This document shows positions 24,901 to 35,700 of a stretch of 64,000 bases of DNA, piece after piece; the stretch's first letter is position 1; the number at the start of each line of letters is the position of its first letter. Location: NCBI RefSeq assembly GCF_029227915.1, contig NC_079879.1, forward strand, positions 16,618,001 through 16,682,000. The letters run 5' to 3'. The position numbers and the translations under genes are program-made. This DNA comes from Hydractinia symbiolongicarpus. Taxonomy: Eukaryota > Cnidaria > Hydrozoa > Anthoathecata > Hydractiniidae. Below the pieces are notes generated by a model that was not told the origin of the DNA, made no database searches, and worked only from the letters and a program-made list of their open reading frames with translations.

Positions 24901-27900
24901 ACCAAAACGCCTTACAAGCCTTATCAATACATAGAAACTATTTTCACAGGTTTGTTTTCAAAACTTTCTGACTAAAAATAGGTCAGGCCCACATAGGTTA
25001 ATTCTAGTCCACGTTAAAAGCCTCACGGGATAACCTTGAGCCAAGACTGGCTAGCTTCAAAATTTCTGACTAAAAATAGGTCAGGCCCACATAGGTTGAC
25101 TCTAGTCCACGGTGAAAGCCTCACGGGATAACCTTGAGCCAAGACTGGCTAGCTTCAAAATTTCTGACTAAAAATAGGTCAGGCCCACATAGGTTGACTC
25201 TAGTCCACGGTGAAAGCCTCGCGGGATAACCTAGAGCCAAGACTGGCTGACTTCAAAATTTCTGACTAAAAATAGGTCAGGCCTACATAGGTTAATTTAG
25301 TCCACGGTAAAATCCTCACGGATAATCTAGAGCCAAGACTGGCTAACACAGGTCAGGTCAACATAGGTTGATCCAATCCGCGTTATGAGATCGATCTTCA
25401 CATTCCGGGTAAATTCGACAAAATTCGATTTCGATCCTCGGCATTTTTTTACTACAGGGTTAACCTAGTCTAAATCCGCGCCTGTAAAACACGAAAGAAC
25501 ATAAATATACAATCAGGACTTTTTTGTAATTTGAAATTTATATTACCGAAGAAAAATTCATAAATTTTTTGTTCAATGTAACTGCAATGAAAAATATCTT
25601 TTCAACAATTCATTTCGTCAGGAAGATATTTTATATTGTAGGGGAGGAACTCATGAACAACACATTTATGTATCATACAACAACTAACACTTTTAAACCC
25701 ATGACCCCTGTATATATATACAACACTCCATCGTATTTGTTCTCTCCATCGTTGTTGTCACGTTACAACAAGATAGTTAAATAGATTTACAGATTTGCAC
25801 ACTCAATTATGATGTTTCATATTACTATTACTTTTCTATTACTTTTTATTTTTATACTATATTTATTAATTTTAATTCTGTTAGCTAGCTGCTAGAAACA
25901 ATTTTCAGATCTTGCCTCCTCAAGGTAACCTCCCAATTTCTCTCCTGCTTTTCAGATAACGCTTCACAGGAGATCCCTATAAAAACTGATACTGAAACCG
26001 GAGGTGGCATTTCCATCCTTCTAACCAAACCGACAATACGACGAATTATAGAAAGACGAAAGTCGGAACTTTTTCTAAAGGAGACATCAAACTTACCAAT
26101 GAAAAAAGCAGGCGAAGAAGAAACTGATAAAAATTTAAAACTGGTTGAAATTGTAGAAGAAATAAAAAAAAAAAACTCGGTAATTACCATACACAGACGA
26201 AAACGTGAACCAAACTCTGATACATCTATAGAAAGTGGAATTGCCTCACAAATCGGTGGGCAAACTGTTCAGAAAAAAATAGAGCCAGAAGAAGACACGC
26301 AAATTTTTAAAAGTTCTCAAAAGGATTTTTGGAAGTTAGAAAATGGGGATTCTGCACCACCGCCTATTGCATTTAGTTCGCCGAACAAAGTTCTTAGCAA
26401 GTTGAAAGCAGAGAGAAAAGCAAGGCATCGAAGTGAGGAGATTTTAAACAAAAACGAGATTGTTAGCTCAGAAAAACTAATCGGATACAGTACCTTAGGA
26501 GGAAGAGTACGTATTAAACCAAAACAAACTACAAATGGAAAATCTACACGAATAGAGTTCGATCGTATGGCACCAAGAAATTACCATATAGGTCAAAGTT
26601 TGACACAAAATAAACGTTCAAATTATATAGACGAAAAACCAAAAGTTCCAACATCTCCAAGACCTGACACTGTTGGTGCTGACCTGTTTCGTTATAATGC
26701 AGACAACGGAGTCAGTTCCAATCTTTTGAGCCCTTTTGATCCTGCTCATTCGGACACAAGCAGCTTAAGATACTTTAATCGAGACGATAAATATCGTGGT
26801 AGTGTTTATAGCATAAGTGCTGGTAGCTCTGTTAGTAACATCGTCCCTCATACCTCTCGAAGTTACGGCTTAGAAAGTTCCGTAAGTAAGATGATACCTG
26901 CTTCTCAAGACTGTCCTTGCGGTACATTAAATCGAAGAGGAATTCTAGAAAAGATTAACGAGGAAGTCGAAAACAACAATGAAGCATTCACAGCTTCAAG
27001 AGAGCGCAAAAAGATTTGTGAAAGACGTTGCAAATATGCTGCCATTTTTTTGATTATGCTAGCCATTTTATCGTGCTTGATTGGAGGAATATCACATCAT
27101 TATATCAGCCATTATCCTCAAAAGCTGGTGTTAAATCAGGGAGATGTTAAATTGTTAGATGTATCATCATTCTTTTGTGGAAGTGTAACTAGCACTTCCG
27201 AAAAAAGTAAAGTGGGCCTTATAACATTCGACAACAAAGAACCACCTAAACATATGACATATAAGCAGTTAGAAATAATCGAACTAGCACCATTTAAAGT
27301 TTGGAAAAGGTCGTTTTATTTATTAAAAAGCAGTTCCATCAACATTCAACTTACTGTTGATCGATCTGTAGATGTTATGTTTTTCAAAACTGCTCACAAA
27401 TATGAAGTATGGTCTAGAAGAAAGCAATCAGAGTCTTATTCTCAAAAAGCAGTGTGCTGTGCCAACAGGAACAATAAAATAGGAGAGTTTCTTCTTACAG
27501 CTGAAGAAGACGACACCTACGTCATTGCTATTTATAGCTCAGAAGAACTATTTTCAGTTAAAATAGAAGTTCGGCTAACAATTAATCGAATAACTTATGA
27601 TTTATCGCATACTACAACTTCATGCGTCGCGCAAAGGCATGGTTCGTGCTCAGTCGATTATAACTTCAACTCTGGAGATCAGGTTGCGATCGAAGTACCT
27701 CTTGATAAAAGCATTAAGAACAAAATATCTTCAACGCATGAAGTGGAATGGAACTGTGAAGCTCGTATATGGTTTTACGTGGTTTTATTTCTTGGTGCGT
27801 GCTTAAGTGTAACCCTTTTAATTTTAATGGTTTATTTTGTGACTACTAAATGCTTAAATCCATCCAGAAAATGTTGTTGTATAACAACCGAAAGCAACCC

Positions 27901-28654
27901 ACAAAAACACAACTTCGTGGATTATTACGATAATTTTGGTAAAACCAACAGCGATATAGGAGCGGCAGAAAGCAGATATGATAATCATGGCGAAAGGCTG
28001 TCTTCAACTGGGAACCATTTAAACGCAATGTATGGGAGCAATTCAGTGGTGACGATGAGTGACAGCTCTCGATATATCGCTAACTTATTTGAACCGAAAG
28101 CAACAACAATGCCTCGATTATCTCTGACAAATTCCCTAAATCGAAAAAATAATAATGTGGCATCTATATACGACGAATCGTTAAATTATGTAGAAACTGC
28201 TGACAGTGGCATTTCGGTCGATCCGAAATTGAGTCCAACTAGTCAATCAAATATAAATGCGCATGATTTGATACAAATGCAGGAAATGCAGTTTCAGCAG
28301 TTAAAAGCCATGCGTCCAAAAACACTGCATGACATGGACTTACTTAACAAAGCACCTGGTGAAAATAAACTTTATCGTCCAAACTCCACTACCGCCTTGT
28401 TGTCGAACCAAGTTGGCGAGTTATCACATGACTTACTTCAACACAGACAAGACGTTATCAATCAAGGTTTTAGTAGCTTTTATAACTTTTATCACACGCA
28501 CCAGAATAATAGACCGAAACGGCCTCAGTCTGTTATGTCCGAGGGAGACTTTTACAAATATGCTAAAAGGGTTTCTTCTACCAATCGAAGCTTGCAAAAT
28601 CATCAAATCATGCCATGTGGTTTACATTATAGCAATCAGGTGATTTATATTTAA
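21939..28654 (+). CDS. Two-exon gene for a double-pass membrane protein
   Basis: Exon 1 is 21939-22062 and ends at a consensus GTAAGT donor (22063). Exon 2 is 25956-28654 and follows a polypyrimidine-CAG acceptor (tctcctgcttttcag). The phases fit exactly: 124 nt plus 2699 nt gives 941 codons, including TAA. The protein is 940 aa. Two hydrophobic segments lie near residues 402-425 (AIFLIMLAILSCLIGGI) and 644-672 (FYVVLFLGACLSVTLLILM). Between them is a ~220-aa probable extracellular or lumenal domain with paired cysteines and KVWKRSFYLLKSSSI. The two tails are Ser/Asn-rich and probably cytoplasmic. The middle domain distantly recalls the APD1-4 family, but this is a weak recollection and there is no RING finger. 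Polyadenylation signals (aataaa) follow at about 28747-28770. I do not know the function. This is the most convincing host gene in the window; upstream exons cannot be excluded. Confidence 0.7.
22949..23143 (+). pseudogene. THAP-like zinc-finger fragment
   Basis: The ORF starts MKARIMSWCAVVNCTNN and continues to KFFFRCPRI, matching the first half of a THAP domain (Cys-x4-Cys followed by an aromatic-rich FxF/P segment). The second Cys-His pair and the AVPTIF-like end are not seen in this frame. The sequence aaggag|gtgagt at about 23121-23131 could be a splice donor. THAP domains are commonly carried by P-element, Kolobok and related transposons, so this probably belonged to the surrounding element's transposase. 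No catalytic region is visible. Confidence 0.45.
23376..23450. repeat. Pair of GC-rich palindromes
   Basis: 23377-23400 (ggcgtgcg...cgcacgcc) and 23421-23450 (ttcaggtgtgtgatt|aatcgcacgcctgaa) are inverted repeats built on the same cgtgcgat word. The second has 13 of 15 arm positions paired. The word returns at about 23498. This may be a small nested MITE or a hairpin within the larger transposon. Confidence 0.45.
24062..24544 (+). repeat. Interspersed repeat, copy 1 (shared with 30.2-32.7 kb)
   Basis: This stretch is collinear with 30360-30395 plus 32226-32677. Shared words include aacaataaacttttg, atctttttatctg and gagttg.gtgtccagcc. The shared end is ataaagctactacgac, where copy 2 meets element A. 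The second copy is interrupted by about 1.8 kb carrying a SINE and a MITE. Confidence 0.55.
24654..24857 (-). CDS. Small hypothetical ORF with its own TATA box
   Basis: This 67-aa minus-strand ORF is hydrophilic with balanced amino-acid use (MACESLRERVKLVFENEDFD... then PQIYAELIKKV). It has no recognised domain, signal peptide or membrane segment. TATAAATA lies about 37 nt upstream of the ATG (plus 24894-24901) and the start context is CAACATGGC. These make it more gene-like than neighbouring random ORFs. It lies inside the intron transposon, so it may be an accessory gene or a first exon of that element. A possible donor (GTGAGT) lies beyond its stop codon. Confidence 0.3.
   Translation of the reverse strand: MACESLRERVKLVFENEDFDELPQIYAELIKKVKCNSVLPSTDVLQKQLLFVLSKEIAMQNTTFLPM
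24894..24901 (-). promoter_or_regulatory. TATA-box-like element
   Basis: On the minus strand the sequence reads TATAAATA, placed 37 nt before the ATG at 24857, a normal distance for a TATA promoter with a short leader. In AT-rich DNA such a match can arise by chance. Confidence 0.3.
24968..25400 (+). repeat. 98-bp tandem repeat array
   Basis: The word ctgactaaaaataggtcag recurs at 24968, 25066, 25164 and 25262, an exact 98-bp period. A degraded fifth unit runs to about 25400. Units share cctcacgggataacctt.gagccaagactggct. The array sits near the right TIR of the intron transposon, like the subterminal arrays of other TIR elements. Confidence 0.9.
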
Positions 28655-29179
28655 TTTTTCATCGGTCGTTGGCAAGAGTTGCTCATAGATAATTATTAAT
28701 TACAGTATATTAATTCTGTGAAAATGAAATTTGTTTGTCTGTAATTAAATAAAAAAAAATTTTAAATAAAAATTTATTGTTATTGTTTTAGTTTCTGCAT
28801 TGCTGACTTGTTTTAAATATTTTTTAAATTTACAAATAAATTACTTTTCTTTTCATACCAGGACCTGAGAAAAACATGCATACGTACCATGTACATTATT
28901 CTATGAATAAACCACAGAATGTTTTTTAAAAGACATGCACATAAATTGATTTAAAAATCGTTGTGAAAAGTTATTATGATTGACTAAGGTGAATAGATAG
29001 ATAAGTTGGCGATATAATGGCTGCAGCTAAAAGAAGGCACGAATTGCCATATCACTAAGCCTGAGAATTAAAATAAAACTAAATATAAATATCAAATGCA
29101 GTACAGAAATATTCTAACTATGTTGACTAAAAAAATGACTACAAAGTTCTAGAGTGTGTATCTAAAAATATTCATAAAT
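28655..29179. other. 3' UTR and downstream spacer
   Basis: Polyadenylation signals (attaaataaaa, ttaaataaaaatt) follow the stop codon of the membrane-protein gene within about 130 bp. The rest shows no coding or RNA feature. Confidence 0.4.
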
Positions 29180-29500
29180 GTTTATAAGTTCCGTCGTTTT
29201 TTGCTTTTTTCTTAAAATTTTTAAGAGTTTTGTTTGCTTTAATTGCATCAGATAAAAAAGTATTTTAAAGGTATGGCCCACTATGTCTAATTGAACATGT
29301 GCTAGATTTCAATAAAATTTTTGGTACTTTATAATTATTTTTAAAAAATCTGGTATTATATTTATGTTGTATTGCACTAAATTGGGCAGTAAACAATTTT
29401 GGTGTTACGTTTTGTTTCATCTTATACATAAAAAGTAAAACTTGATGTAGATTCAAATGATGGACGTGATGGACGTGATGGACGTTCAAAGCCCCAATTT
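29180..29500 (-). pseudogene. LINE reverse-transcriptase C-terminal tail
   Basis: On the minus strand the frame contains LHQVLLFMYKMKQNVTPKLF, then QHKYNTRFFKNNYKVPK, SIRHSGPYL and, after one stop, NTFLSDAIKANKTLKNFK, ending near 29180. The pattern (LFMYK, a YNTR motif, then a GP.LWN-type motif and a K-rich end) is that of the C-terminal region of non-LTR retrotransposon ORF2 proteins such as CR1- or Jockey-like LINEs. The catalytic domain is absent, as expected of a truncated remnant. A short ggacgtgat triplication lies at 29461-29486. Confidence 0.5.
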
Positions 29501-29554
29501 GAAGAAATAAGTGTTGTGCTAAGTTAGCTACATTGAATAACTGTTTATTAAAGA

Positions 29555-29730
29555 GCAACAAAAACCCCTGCGGCTTGAGGATTTCCGCCATTAGCCCGAA
29601 AGATTTTAAAATTTGAAGTAGACTTTGAAAACGGAGAATTATGGGGTAAACAAATCATTGAGTATTCTAAATTATTACTGTAACTAACCTGCAATGTTAA
29701 AGTACAACTCAATAAATAAAAAAAAAATAA
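29555..29730 (+). repeat. Dispersed repeat matching 3115-3290
   Basis: Both copies share ccctgcggcttga, gatttccgccattagc, a ttgaa-rich middle and the attattactgtaact region, in the same orientation. The family is not identified. It partly overlaps the N-terminal end of a minus-strand ORF (29265-29591), which therefore joins unrelated repeats. Confidence 0.5.
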
Positions 29731-30567
29731 AAATTTAACACAGCTATATGAATGTTGTGTATAAGCTTCGACAATTCGAATATAATAACTTCTGAACAAG
29801 CTCAGTTTGAATAATGAAGTAGTTTATTGTCAATTAATTCAGCAATAAATACATATTAGCATTTGAATATTTCAGTATTTAGGCCTTCAAAATTTATTCT
29901 CTTGGTGCATGGTTTGATAGCAGCTGATCTGAAAAAGAAAGTACCTTTTAAAAATGAGAAACAAGAATACAATTTTACCATAAACTTCATTAAAATCAGG
30001 TTGTTTAATTATTGTCTCTTTAAGCTCTCTTTGCCTCTTTGATTTGAAAAGGGAATTTATTAAAAAGATACAAATCAATGCCATGTGATGCAAAAGGTAT
30101 AGTAAATGTATATATAAATATATGTATATAAATGTAATCAAGCTGACTTTTGATATCTTTGTTAAACAAGCACCATATTAAGCAGGCAATACATGATTTT
30201 GAAACCTGTGGACAATACAAGATTTATTTTTTGAAATCGATTTACTGAATTTAACAAATTTGATTGTTTATTATCCTTTTTTGATTCGAATTCTCAAATT
30301 TGAATTTCCTTCGGAGACGTCGGATTAGTTTGCAATTTTTGATTTTGAGTAAACTGATTGGTCATTGTTTTGTTTGACAAATCAAAAAAGTTGAACATAT
30401 CTAACTTCTAAAATTTCAAATTGACAAAATGAATTCAACAAGTTGAAGAAATCTTAGAAAAATATTTTGTGATACTTCAGGTGAGTTCAAGAAAGATTTT
30501 CAAGCAAATTAGGCACTCAAGGAGAACTGATAATTAGCCAGTAACAGAATAGTTAGCCGTTCTCAAT
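29731..30567. other. No gene seen; left half of an interrupted repeat
   Basis: This is AT-rich DNA. 30360-30395 (attggtcattgttttg..) matches 24062-24104, the beginning of the repeat that resumes at 32226. There is no supportable ORF. Confidence 0.4.
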
Positions 30568-30770
30568 GGCACGGCAGCTTAGTGGTTATAACTCTGGCAT
30601 TTTGTGCGGGAAAACGGGTTTCGATTCCCCTTGGTGCAATACCCAAACTATGTGGCCTAAGTATTATATATATAAATATAATCTCACATGGCTTAGCTAA
30701 CCCAAGCCATAATTTTACTGTAGACAAAGTTAGCTGTAAAGAACACAAAGAAGTTTTTAACATCTAATTT
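30568..30770 (+). repeat. tRNA-derived SINE
   Basis: 30568-30640 has an A box (TAGTGGTTATAACTC) and a B box (GGTTTCGATTCC) at tRNA spacing, inside a partly foldable tRNA shape: a GCAC/GTGC acceptor and a GGG/CCC T-arm. An unrelated AT-rich body of about 130 bp follows. The acceptor and anticodon stems are degenerate, so it is unlikely to be a functional tRNA. A SINE or a tRNA pseudogene with unrelated flank are the two readings. Confidence 0.55.
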
Positions 30771-30776
30771 TACTAA

Positions 30777-32169
30777 CGGCGGTGATACACGATCCAATTA
30801 TTCGAATTCGACAAATTGAATCATGTAAAAACTGTATGGTTTCGGCATTAACTTTTTCGATTAATGGAAAGGTTTTTAACCAACCAAAATGCTTAAAATC
30901 TGGACATCAAATGTGCGTTCAGAAAAATGTGAGTTTCTATATGAAAAATAAACATTAATAGACGACGTTTAAAAACATCATGTCTTCAAAAAAAGATAAA
31001 AGAGAATATAACGAGGTTTTTTATCAGTGAATGGATTTTGGAAGAAGCGCTCTGGAACTTAATAGCTGAAGAAATGCAAAGAAAATTAAAATAATCTTCT
31101 TGCTCTAACCGATATTCGTGTAATAACATATCACCCCCCCCCCCCCCCCCAAAATTAGGTCTTTTCTGCAGCATTTTTTCGTACACATACGACATTTCTA
31201 ATATTTTCTTAAATATTGAGTTGCTGGAATAATAACTGCAACAGCATCGAGTTTAACTTCGCTCTTGGAGGAAAGAATACGGAAGGAGAAACAACTTCAT
31301 TTCTGTACGCTCTAAATGTATTGAATTTTCTATTGTTTTTAATTTCAAAAGAATCAGTGCGTGAGGTGCTCGACGGAGTCTTTTTCGCAAAATAAATGAT
31401 CAAATTCCATATTCTCCTTTAATAGGGGCTAACTTTTTTTTATTGAAATCTCACTGCAACACGCTGCAGGCACGTGATATTTGTATGGAAAGTGTGCCTA
31501 ATATAAGTCAGTAAACATTGCTGTTAAAAACTTCAACAATACGTTTGGAAATAAGCGTTTAACCATGATATTAACCTATTTTTGCAGGCTTGAGTATACC
31601 ACTTTGATCATGAAAAACAATATAGATAGATATGCACCGGACGAGTGCCGACAAAATGTGTGCTGGATTAATGTTTATTCTAACTAAAGAAATAACTTCT
31701 TATAACAGAACGTTGTTTTAAAACGAGATATAAACTTTTTCTTTTTGTTTACAAAAGTGTCGTGCATGTGCTTCTTCGCTAATTATGTTAACATAAGAAC
31801 AAAAGAAATTTTACCTATTTCAATATGGCTTCTTGTTTTGATAATATTATCAAATTCATCATCAAATTATCAATTGTTTTTATAACCAATCATAGTTGCG
31901 AATTGTTATTCACGAATAATTTAGTCACACAACCGCCAAAATTTCAAATTAAGTTTCTATACAGACACTTGCTAGAACCTCACGTAGTGTTTCAATAGAA
32001 TTAAAAGAGTTGTTTCTCCTTCCGTATTCTTTCCTCCAAGCTTTGCTCTATGAAGAAAAATATCAAAAATCTGTTCTTGTGTAACACCTGTCAGGTTTCG
32101 ATTTTATTTTAATGCTCATTATAATTTACACAAATCGAATTCGATTAATTGGATCGTGTATCGTCACCT
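30777..32169. mobile_element. MITE-like TIR element with TAA duplication
   Basis: This 1393-bp element is flanked by TAA on both sides (30774-30776 and 32170-32172). The TIRs read cggcggtgatacacgatcc on the left and aggtgacgatacacgatcc read inward from the right, with similarity continuing through a tcgaattcg word. A 3-bp TWA duplication fits PIF/Harbinger. It also contains a perfect 33-bp internal inverted repeat (31264-31296 with 32008-32040) and a 17-base C run (31134-31150). There is no coding sequence. Confidence 0.65.
31134..31150 (+). repeat. Homopolymer C17
   Basis: Seventeen consecutive C bases in otherwise AT-rich DNA, inside the MITE. A comparable G18 run interrupts the HNH gene of element A at 36756. 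Confidence 0.95.
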
Positions 32170-32225
32170 TAAGCGTAGCATCAATTACCCTGCATCGGCT
32201 AACTGTATATTCTGTTACGGGCTAA

Positions 32226-32677
32226 TCATCAGTTCACCCTGACTGGTGGTGCAGGCAACAATAAACTTTTGTCACGTTTTGACAACTTTTCTGCAAAAAA
32301 TATAAAATATAGAATATAGCTATATCTTTTTATCTGGTAGAAGTAGCCCTTTTTCCCCATGAACAGGAGTTGGGTGTCCAGCCATGGAAATATTACGCAA
32401 AGCAAGACAAAGGTTTTTTGTTGCTGGCTCTTTAAGAAAAAAGGCACTCTAATCAAAGCACCATTTTATGTAACTAGCTAACTAGCTCGATAGCTAAGAA
32501 CTTCACGACTATAAAAAGGGGTATGTCAGCACCAATCAAAAGAAGATCCAAGTTTCAGCACCAAAAATTGAGATAGCTAGCTAGCCATCACACTTTGCTC
32601 ACTTATACATAAAATAATTCTTACCTGAAGTGTTTAGCTCCCAAGCTATATCAATAAAGCTACTACGACCAACCAGA
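32226..32677 (+). repeat. Interspersed repeat, copy 2 (right part)
   Basis: This is collinear with about 24105-24544 and ends at ataaagctactacgac. Beyond that point copy 1 continues with ttagttagtg, whereas this copy switches to ccaaccagaccagc, so 32677/32678 is a clear breakpoint and the probable left edge of element A. Confidence 0.55.
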
Positions 32678-32749
32678 CCAGCAAGGGGCGAACAACAAAA
32701 TGTTAGCACTTTTAGTCATGGCCCTAAGTAGTAGTAGGGAGTGAATATG

Positions 32750-35700
32750 CCCAGGATTTCGCTCCTTTAACACCTTTACCCCGTCAAAACCCCGATTCCA
32801 CCCACCCGCTTCCACCTATAGTCTACAGTTTAAGCTGTGACATCTACCGAGGTGGTGGTGATGTAGCCGATTACCACAAGATCAAGAGCTCCAAGTCACT
32901 ATCAAGCATGGTGGAAATCGAAGCCTTTATGGATGAATGTGAGATTAAGCGTCTAAATCTGGAGGATACAGAGTTCTGGACCAAGGCCTACCTACCACCC
33001 GACAGAACCATTGAGATCCCGGGGACATACGAGGGCAAGATAGTCTTCAAGCATATACAGGTCAAGATCATCTCTACGAGAGAGCCCCTACTAGGATGCG
33101 GACCACTTCCAGCAAAAGGTGCATCTACGCCATGGACAGTGAAGATGTCAGAACCGACAACCTGTGCATTTGGACATGCTTGGCTGTATGGGAGAGGGCC
33201 GTCGTAAAAAGAGGGACAGAGTTCCTAACAAGACCAGCCCTCAAACTAGCGCGCGAGTACTACAAGGACCCCAAGCTAAAACGTGAAGATATACGTGCCA
33301 CGAAGCTTGTAGACTTGGAGGGTATCGCCCAGCACTTCAACATTAAAATCAAAGTCCATGAGCCCAAGACGAACTCGAAAAAGGCCCCATGGCGGCTCGT
33401 ATACGGTCAAAATCAGTACAAGAAGGGGTTAGGCGTGATCAACCTTGGTATGCTCGAGGGTCACTGTTTCTACATCAAGAATATGGATGTGTTTGACTGA
33501 GCTGGGAATGCGAGGCCTGCACCCAAATTTTCACCAGATCCGAAAACCTTACTGGCACAAACAGAACGAGTGCTAAGGTGTCAGGACGACAATCATTTGC
33601 AAAGGTAAAAAGGTCGAGCGCATACCGCGCAAATCAGAAAAGGTCTTTTACCCTGATAAGGGTTTCAGCTACGCGGCGTGTCAATGGATAGAAGCCATGT
33701 TGGAGCAAACCGGAAATCATATACACCACGCGCTCTGTGGGCATGGCGGAGAACGAGTGATTCGTTACGGGAAGAGAGACAACGAGTTCTACAAGGTACA
33801 CGGCTATGAACCTCAGACCAATACAGTCTATGAATATCACGGCTGCAAGTGGCATGGATCACCTGTCAACCGCAGTGAACCAAAGGCAGATAAGAATCAG
33901 TACTCCGCGACTCTGGATAAGGAAGAGTCCAAAAACTTGGCTATAACCTCGTGAGTATCTGGGAGTGGGAGAGCCCTCCAAAAGTCAAGAGACTCTTCAA
34001 AAAAGAACTTCGGTCCTACTCCCACTTTATCGTTTTTGACTTTGAGGCGCTCCTAGCACCTTTACACCAGCAACAAACAGCCAATCTAGCATACCTTTCG
34101 GAGAATATCCCAGTTAGTGTCGCCATCCACGATAGTCTTAATCAAGATCCTACGTTCATCATGCACGAATATCCTAAAATCTTGGTGCGGAAATTCGTTG
34201 AGCAACTCGAGCAAGCTCTCTTTGTCAAAGAAGTCGAAAGGCTGCACCCAAAACCAGAGGACTTTGACATGCTCTCCAACAGAGCTCAAACTGATTGGAA
34301 CGAGTGGGTGAACCAAGTGGCGGTGATAGGGTTCAACAGTGGAAAGTACGACATCAACCTGATTAAGCGGTATTTTGTCGAGCGAATTGCAGATGACGAC
34401 GACTCGAAGATCAAAGTGGCAAAGAAGGACAATGACTACATGTTCCTCACGACCTCGAAGTTCAAATTTCTAGATATCAAGAACTTTCTCGCACCTGGGA
34501 TGAGTTATGTCAGCTGGTGCAAGTCTCTGGAATGTGGGCTCCAAAAACTCGTGTTCCCTTACGAATGGCTGTCCAGCTACGACTAGCTTAACCATGTTGG
34601 CCCCGTCGAGCATGAAGACTTCTATAGCAGTCTTAGCGGGAAAAACACACTATCGCCTGAAGAGTACCAAGCATTCCGGGAGGAGTTCTACATGAGTGGG
34701 TGTGTGACTATGATGGACTAGATGGCTGAATACAACTTGCCGGATGTGCTACCTTTCGTTGATGCTGTCAATAGGACGCGAACTACATACTACGGGGAGG
34801 ATATTGACATTCTCAAGGATGCCGTGAGTATCCCAGGTGTGTCGATGCGCTACGTTATGAACAAGTCTCTGCGCTTGAACCCCGAGTTAGAGCTCTATGC
34901 GCCAGGAGAACCCTGCAAGCACAAGTGCCAAGACAACTGCTTCAAAACCCGCTGCAAGGCTTGTATCGATGTTCAAAAAACCTGCGGCGAGTGCACGAGA
35001 AACAAGGCCTACAAGCTCTTGCAGACCGGCGATCGTCTTTTGCAGGTACCACGAGAGGGATGTGACAGACATAAGATCTCACATCTATGACAACCCCCGC
35101 AAGTGCAAGACCATTCTAGGTTACGATGCTAACATTCTCTACCCGAGTACCTTGCTTCAAGATTTCCCATGCGGTAAATAGAAGCTGATAAAGATCGCGG
35201 ACCCCGTTGAGCGTTTGTAGGCTCTGGAGCAAGGAGTTCTAGACGGCTCACTCTTTGGTTTTGCGCAAGTAGATATCGAAGTGCCTGTCGAGCTGTACGA
35301 CAAGTGCAGCGAAATGTCTCCGCTGTTTCTTGTTAAAGAGATACCCAATACTTAAATCCCCCAGCACATGCACGAGTACTTAACCAAGACGGGGCGCAAA
35401 CGTGTTCCAGGTACCAAGAAGCTCTTGGGACTGATGAAAGCAGAGAGGATCCTGCTGTACACACCAGTGCCCAAATGGTACCTGAAGCATGGGCTAAAAG
35501 TAACTGCTTTTTACCAGTTTCTCAAGTATTCCAGAGGTAAACCATTCGCGTGGTTCCCAGAGGAGATTGCCGAGGCGCGACGCCAAGCAGATAAAGACCC
35601 GGACAAGCGCATTGTGTTGGACACTGCGAAGTTAAAGGGGAATAGTTTTTATGGGAAAATGATCGAGGACTTGGCAAGGCATGCCAACACTAGCTATACC

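Larger units (their letters stand above)
22182..25484. mobile_element. TIR DNA transposon inside the intron
   Basis: The left end CAGGGGCGGATCTAG and the right end (read inward) CAGGCGCGGATTTAG are inverted repeats, flanked by TAAAA on both sides (22177-22181 and 25485-25489). The 3303-bp element occupies most of the intron 22063-25955. The G-rich inverted blocks just inside the left TIR (22230-22300) and the CAGGGGCGGATC terminus are typical of a widespread animal TIR family that I recall as hAT-like. A 5-bp duplication is atypical for hAT, so the class is uncertain. It carries a THAP-like exon, a small minus-strand ORF and a 98-bp tandem array. Confidence 0.6.

Noticed and set aside
32229-32456. 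75-aa minus-strand ORF
   Set aside because: It lies in the interspersed repeat, its counterpart at 24.1 kb is not open, and no motif is present.
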